A stretch of 64,000 bases of DNA, taken from the NCBI RefSeq assembly GCF_015594925.2, contig NZ_CP087590.1, positions 1,860,001 to 1,924,000 of the forward strand, given 5' to 3'. This document shows positions 62,820 through 64,000 of this stretch, in pieces (the stretch's first letter is position 1; every line of letters begins with the position of its first letter). The DNA is from Vibrio sp. VB16. GTDB taxonomy: Bacteria; Pseudomonadota; Gammaproteobacteria; Enterobacterales; Vibrionaceae. The notes under the pieces were generated by a model that was not told where the DNA came from, did not search any database, and saw only the letters and a list, made by a program, of their open reading frames with translations. The position numbers and the translations under genes are program-made.

Positions 62820-64000
62820 ATGAAATATAAAAAAGATATTGATCCCCTCGCAAACTCCCAGTTATTTGATGTCTTACAACAAGGATTTCTCGCACCGTCT
62901 ACTTTGCCGTCCGTTGCTCTAGAACTTGAGCGTATTGGTATTACTGCAGACAAAAACTCCACTCTGTTTTTCTCAATCGTTAATCAGAGTTCGAACGCCG
63001 TTGTTATTACTGATGTAAACAAAAACATTATCTACGTAAATAAAAAATTTGAACAGCTTAGTGGCTATAGCCTCGAAGATGTTGTTGGTGAAAACCCACG
63101 TGTCCTAAAATCTAATCAAACCTCATCAGATACCTATAGAGATATGCACCTTACGTTGCAAGCTGGCAATCAGTGGCGCGGCGTGTTTATTAATGTGCAC
63201 CGTAATGGAAATCAATATATAGAAGAAGCCGTTATATCCCCTATCTTGAACGATAAAGGGAGTGTCATCTGTTTCTTAGCAGAGAAAAAAGACATTACCG
63301 CCCAGAAACATGCCGAGGATAGGGTCAAAAAATTAACTCAGTTCGATAGCCTCACTGAATTACCAAACCGCGCGTTTTTTATTGAAGAAGCTGAGTTTCT
63401 CGCTAGCGTAAAACCAACTACCGACAACCATTTTTCAATACTGTTTGCCGACATAGACCGATTTAAAGAACTCAACGATACTCACGGACACCTTTGTGGT
63501 GATGGAGCTTTAAAAACGGTTGCCAGACGCTTAACAACGTTGTTGTCTGCTAATGATTTTTTAGCCAGAGTAGACGGCGATGAATTTGTCGTTATACACA
63601 GAAATGCGACTAAAAATAGCACTTCGTCTTTGGCAAAGAAGTTGATCGCGTCCTTTTCCGAACCAATCGTAATCCAGGGTCGAGAACACTATTTGGGCGT
63701 GAGTATTGGCTCATCAACTTGGCCGACAGATGGCCAGAATTTGGACGAGATATTATCTCGGTCTGATTTAGCAATGCATAGAGCGAAGAGTACTCAGCAA
63801 AGTTATGCCTCTTACACCCAAACGCTAGGTAACGAATACGACAGAGAAAAGAAATTGTCTGCAAAGCTAGCAAAGGCGATTGAAAACGAGCAGTTTTTCT
63901 TGGTATATCAACCAAAAATCGATCTACACACTAAAAAGGTTATGGGTCTAGAGGCTTTACTCCGTTGGAATGAGCCAGAGCTAGGCTTTATCGGACCTGT
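62820..64000 (+). CDS. PAS-GGDEF-EAL c-di-GMP protein, cut by window end
   Basis: The frame starts at ATG 62820 and runs off the right edge after about 393 codons. The N-terminal part holds a PAS domain (about residues 45-165; SSNAVVITDVNKNIIYVNKKFE). A GGDEF domain follows with FADIDRFKELND and RVDGDEFVV; Asp replaces the first Gly of the motif, which some active cyclases allow. The EAL domain has started with FFLVYQPKIDL and LEALLRW when the window ends. It is probably a dual cyclase/phosphodiesterase responding to a small ligand or redox signal through PAS. The nearest ribosome-binding-like AAGG is distant, so the start is a little uncertain. Confidence 0.9.
   Translation, partial: MKYKKDIDPLANSQLFDVLQQGFLAPSTLPSVALELERIGITADKNSTLFFSIVNQSSNAVVITDVNKNIIYVNKKFEQLSGYSLEDVVGENPRVLKSNQTSSDTYRDMHLTLQAGNQWRGVFINVHRNGNQYIEEAVISPILNDKGSVICFLAEKKDITAQKHAEDRVKKLTQFDSLTELPNRAFFIEEAEFLASVKPTTDNHFSILFADIDRFKELNDTHGHLCGDGALKTVARRLTTLLSANDFLARVDGDEFVVIHRNATKNSTSSLAKKLIASFSEPIVIQGREHYLGVSIGSSTWPTDGQNLDEILSRSDLAMHRAKSTQQSYASYTQTLGNEYDREKKLSAKLAKAIENEQFFLVYQPKIDLHTKKVMGLEALLRWNEPELGFIGP

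Noticed and set aside
1..64000. CRISPR arrays, tRNA or rRNA genes, insertion sequences
   Set aside because: No regularly spaced repeats, clover-leaf candidates, ribosomal RNA signatures or transposase motifs were noticed on reading through; a tRNAscan or ISfinder search would settle it.

Overview
The window looks like a chromosome segment of a marine gammaproteobacterium of the Vibrionaceae. The evidence is a tandem glycine riboswitch in front of a Na+/alanine-glycine symporter (the arrangement known in Vibrio cholerae), an AT-leaning base composition, YbiT, NfsA, a class IV adenylate cyclase close to the Yersinia enzyme, a bacterial alternative oxidase, and several chemotaxis and c-di-GMP proteins. 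No replication origin, rRNA, tRNA, CRISPR array or recognisable insertion sequence was seen.

Layout. 1-5.1 kb: end of a coiled-coil membrane protein gene, a small membrane protein, the riboswitch and symporter, a LysE/RhtB exporter and an M32 metallocarboxypeptidase. 5.1-11 kb: an accessory array in which partial copies of the 3' end of the carboxypeptidase gene recur at about 5.89, 8.12, 9.05 and 10.72 kb. They separate small cargo units: a YefM/YoeB toxin-antitoxin pair, a methyltransferase with a LysR regulator, a RelE/ParE-type toxin-antitoxin pair, and an HSL-type esterase. The copies become shorter with distance from the intact gene, as expected if units were added one after another at one site. 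10.8-13.7 kb: a large surface protein ending in a JDVT-CTERM-like tail, next to a CPBP (CAAX-type) intramembrane protease. 14-19.2 kb: LysR regulators, an adenosine deaminase-family enzyme and an NCS2 purine permease. 19.3-22.7 kb: a RES/Xre toxin-antitoxin pair, a DUF1289 protein, a DJ-1/PfpI protein, a Nudix hydrolase and decayed genes.

23-26.4 kb: a complete pstSCAB-type phosphate ABC transporter operon. 26.6-33.2 kb: a 7TM-EAL phosphodiesterase, a PPC-domain protein, DUF3087, NfsA, CyaB and a TehA-like channel. 33.3-37.9 kb: a glycyl-radical enzyme with its activase, divergent from a TauE/SafE exporter. This pairing suggests, without proving, anaerobic cleavage of an organosulfonate with sulfite export. 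38-43.1 kb: one 1697-residue STAND-type NTPase with fifteen 46-residue TPR-like repeats and a C-terminal membrane anchor, the most unusual single protein here.

43-49.8 kb: an acetyltransferase, a periplasmic solute-binding protein, a VOC protein, an alternative oxidase divergent from a MocR-type regulator, and a MarR/DJ-1 operon with a clear direct-repeat operator. 50-64 kb: two chemoreceptors, YbiT, a homocysteine methyltransferase, a cold-shock protein, a glutaredoxin-like protein, a sulfatase operon with an adjacent frameshifted relic, and a PAS-GGDEF-EAL protein cut by the window end.

All functional names come from motifs and family resemblance read directly from the sequence; no database search was run.
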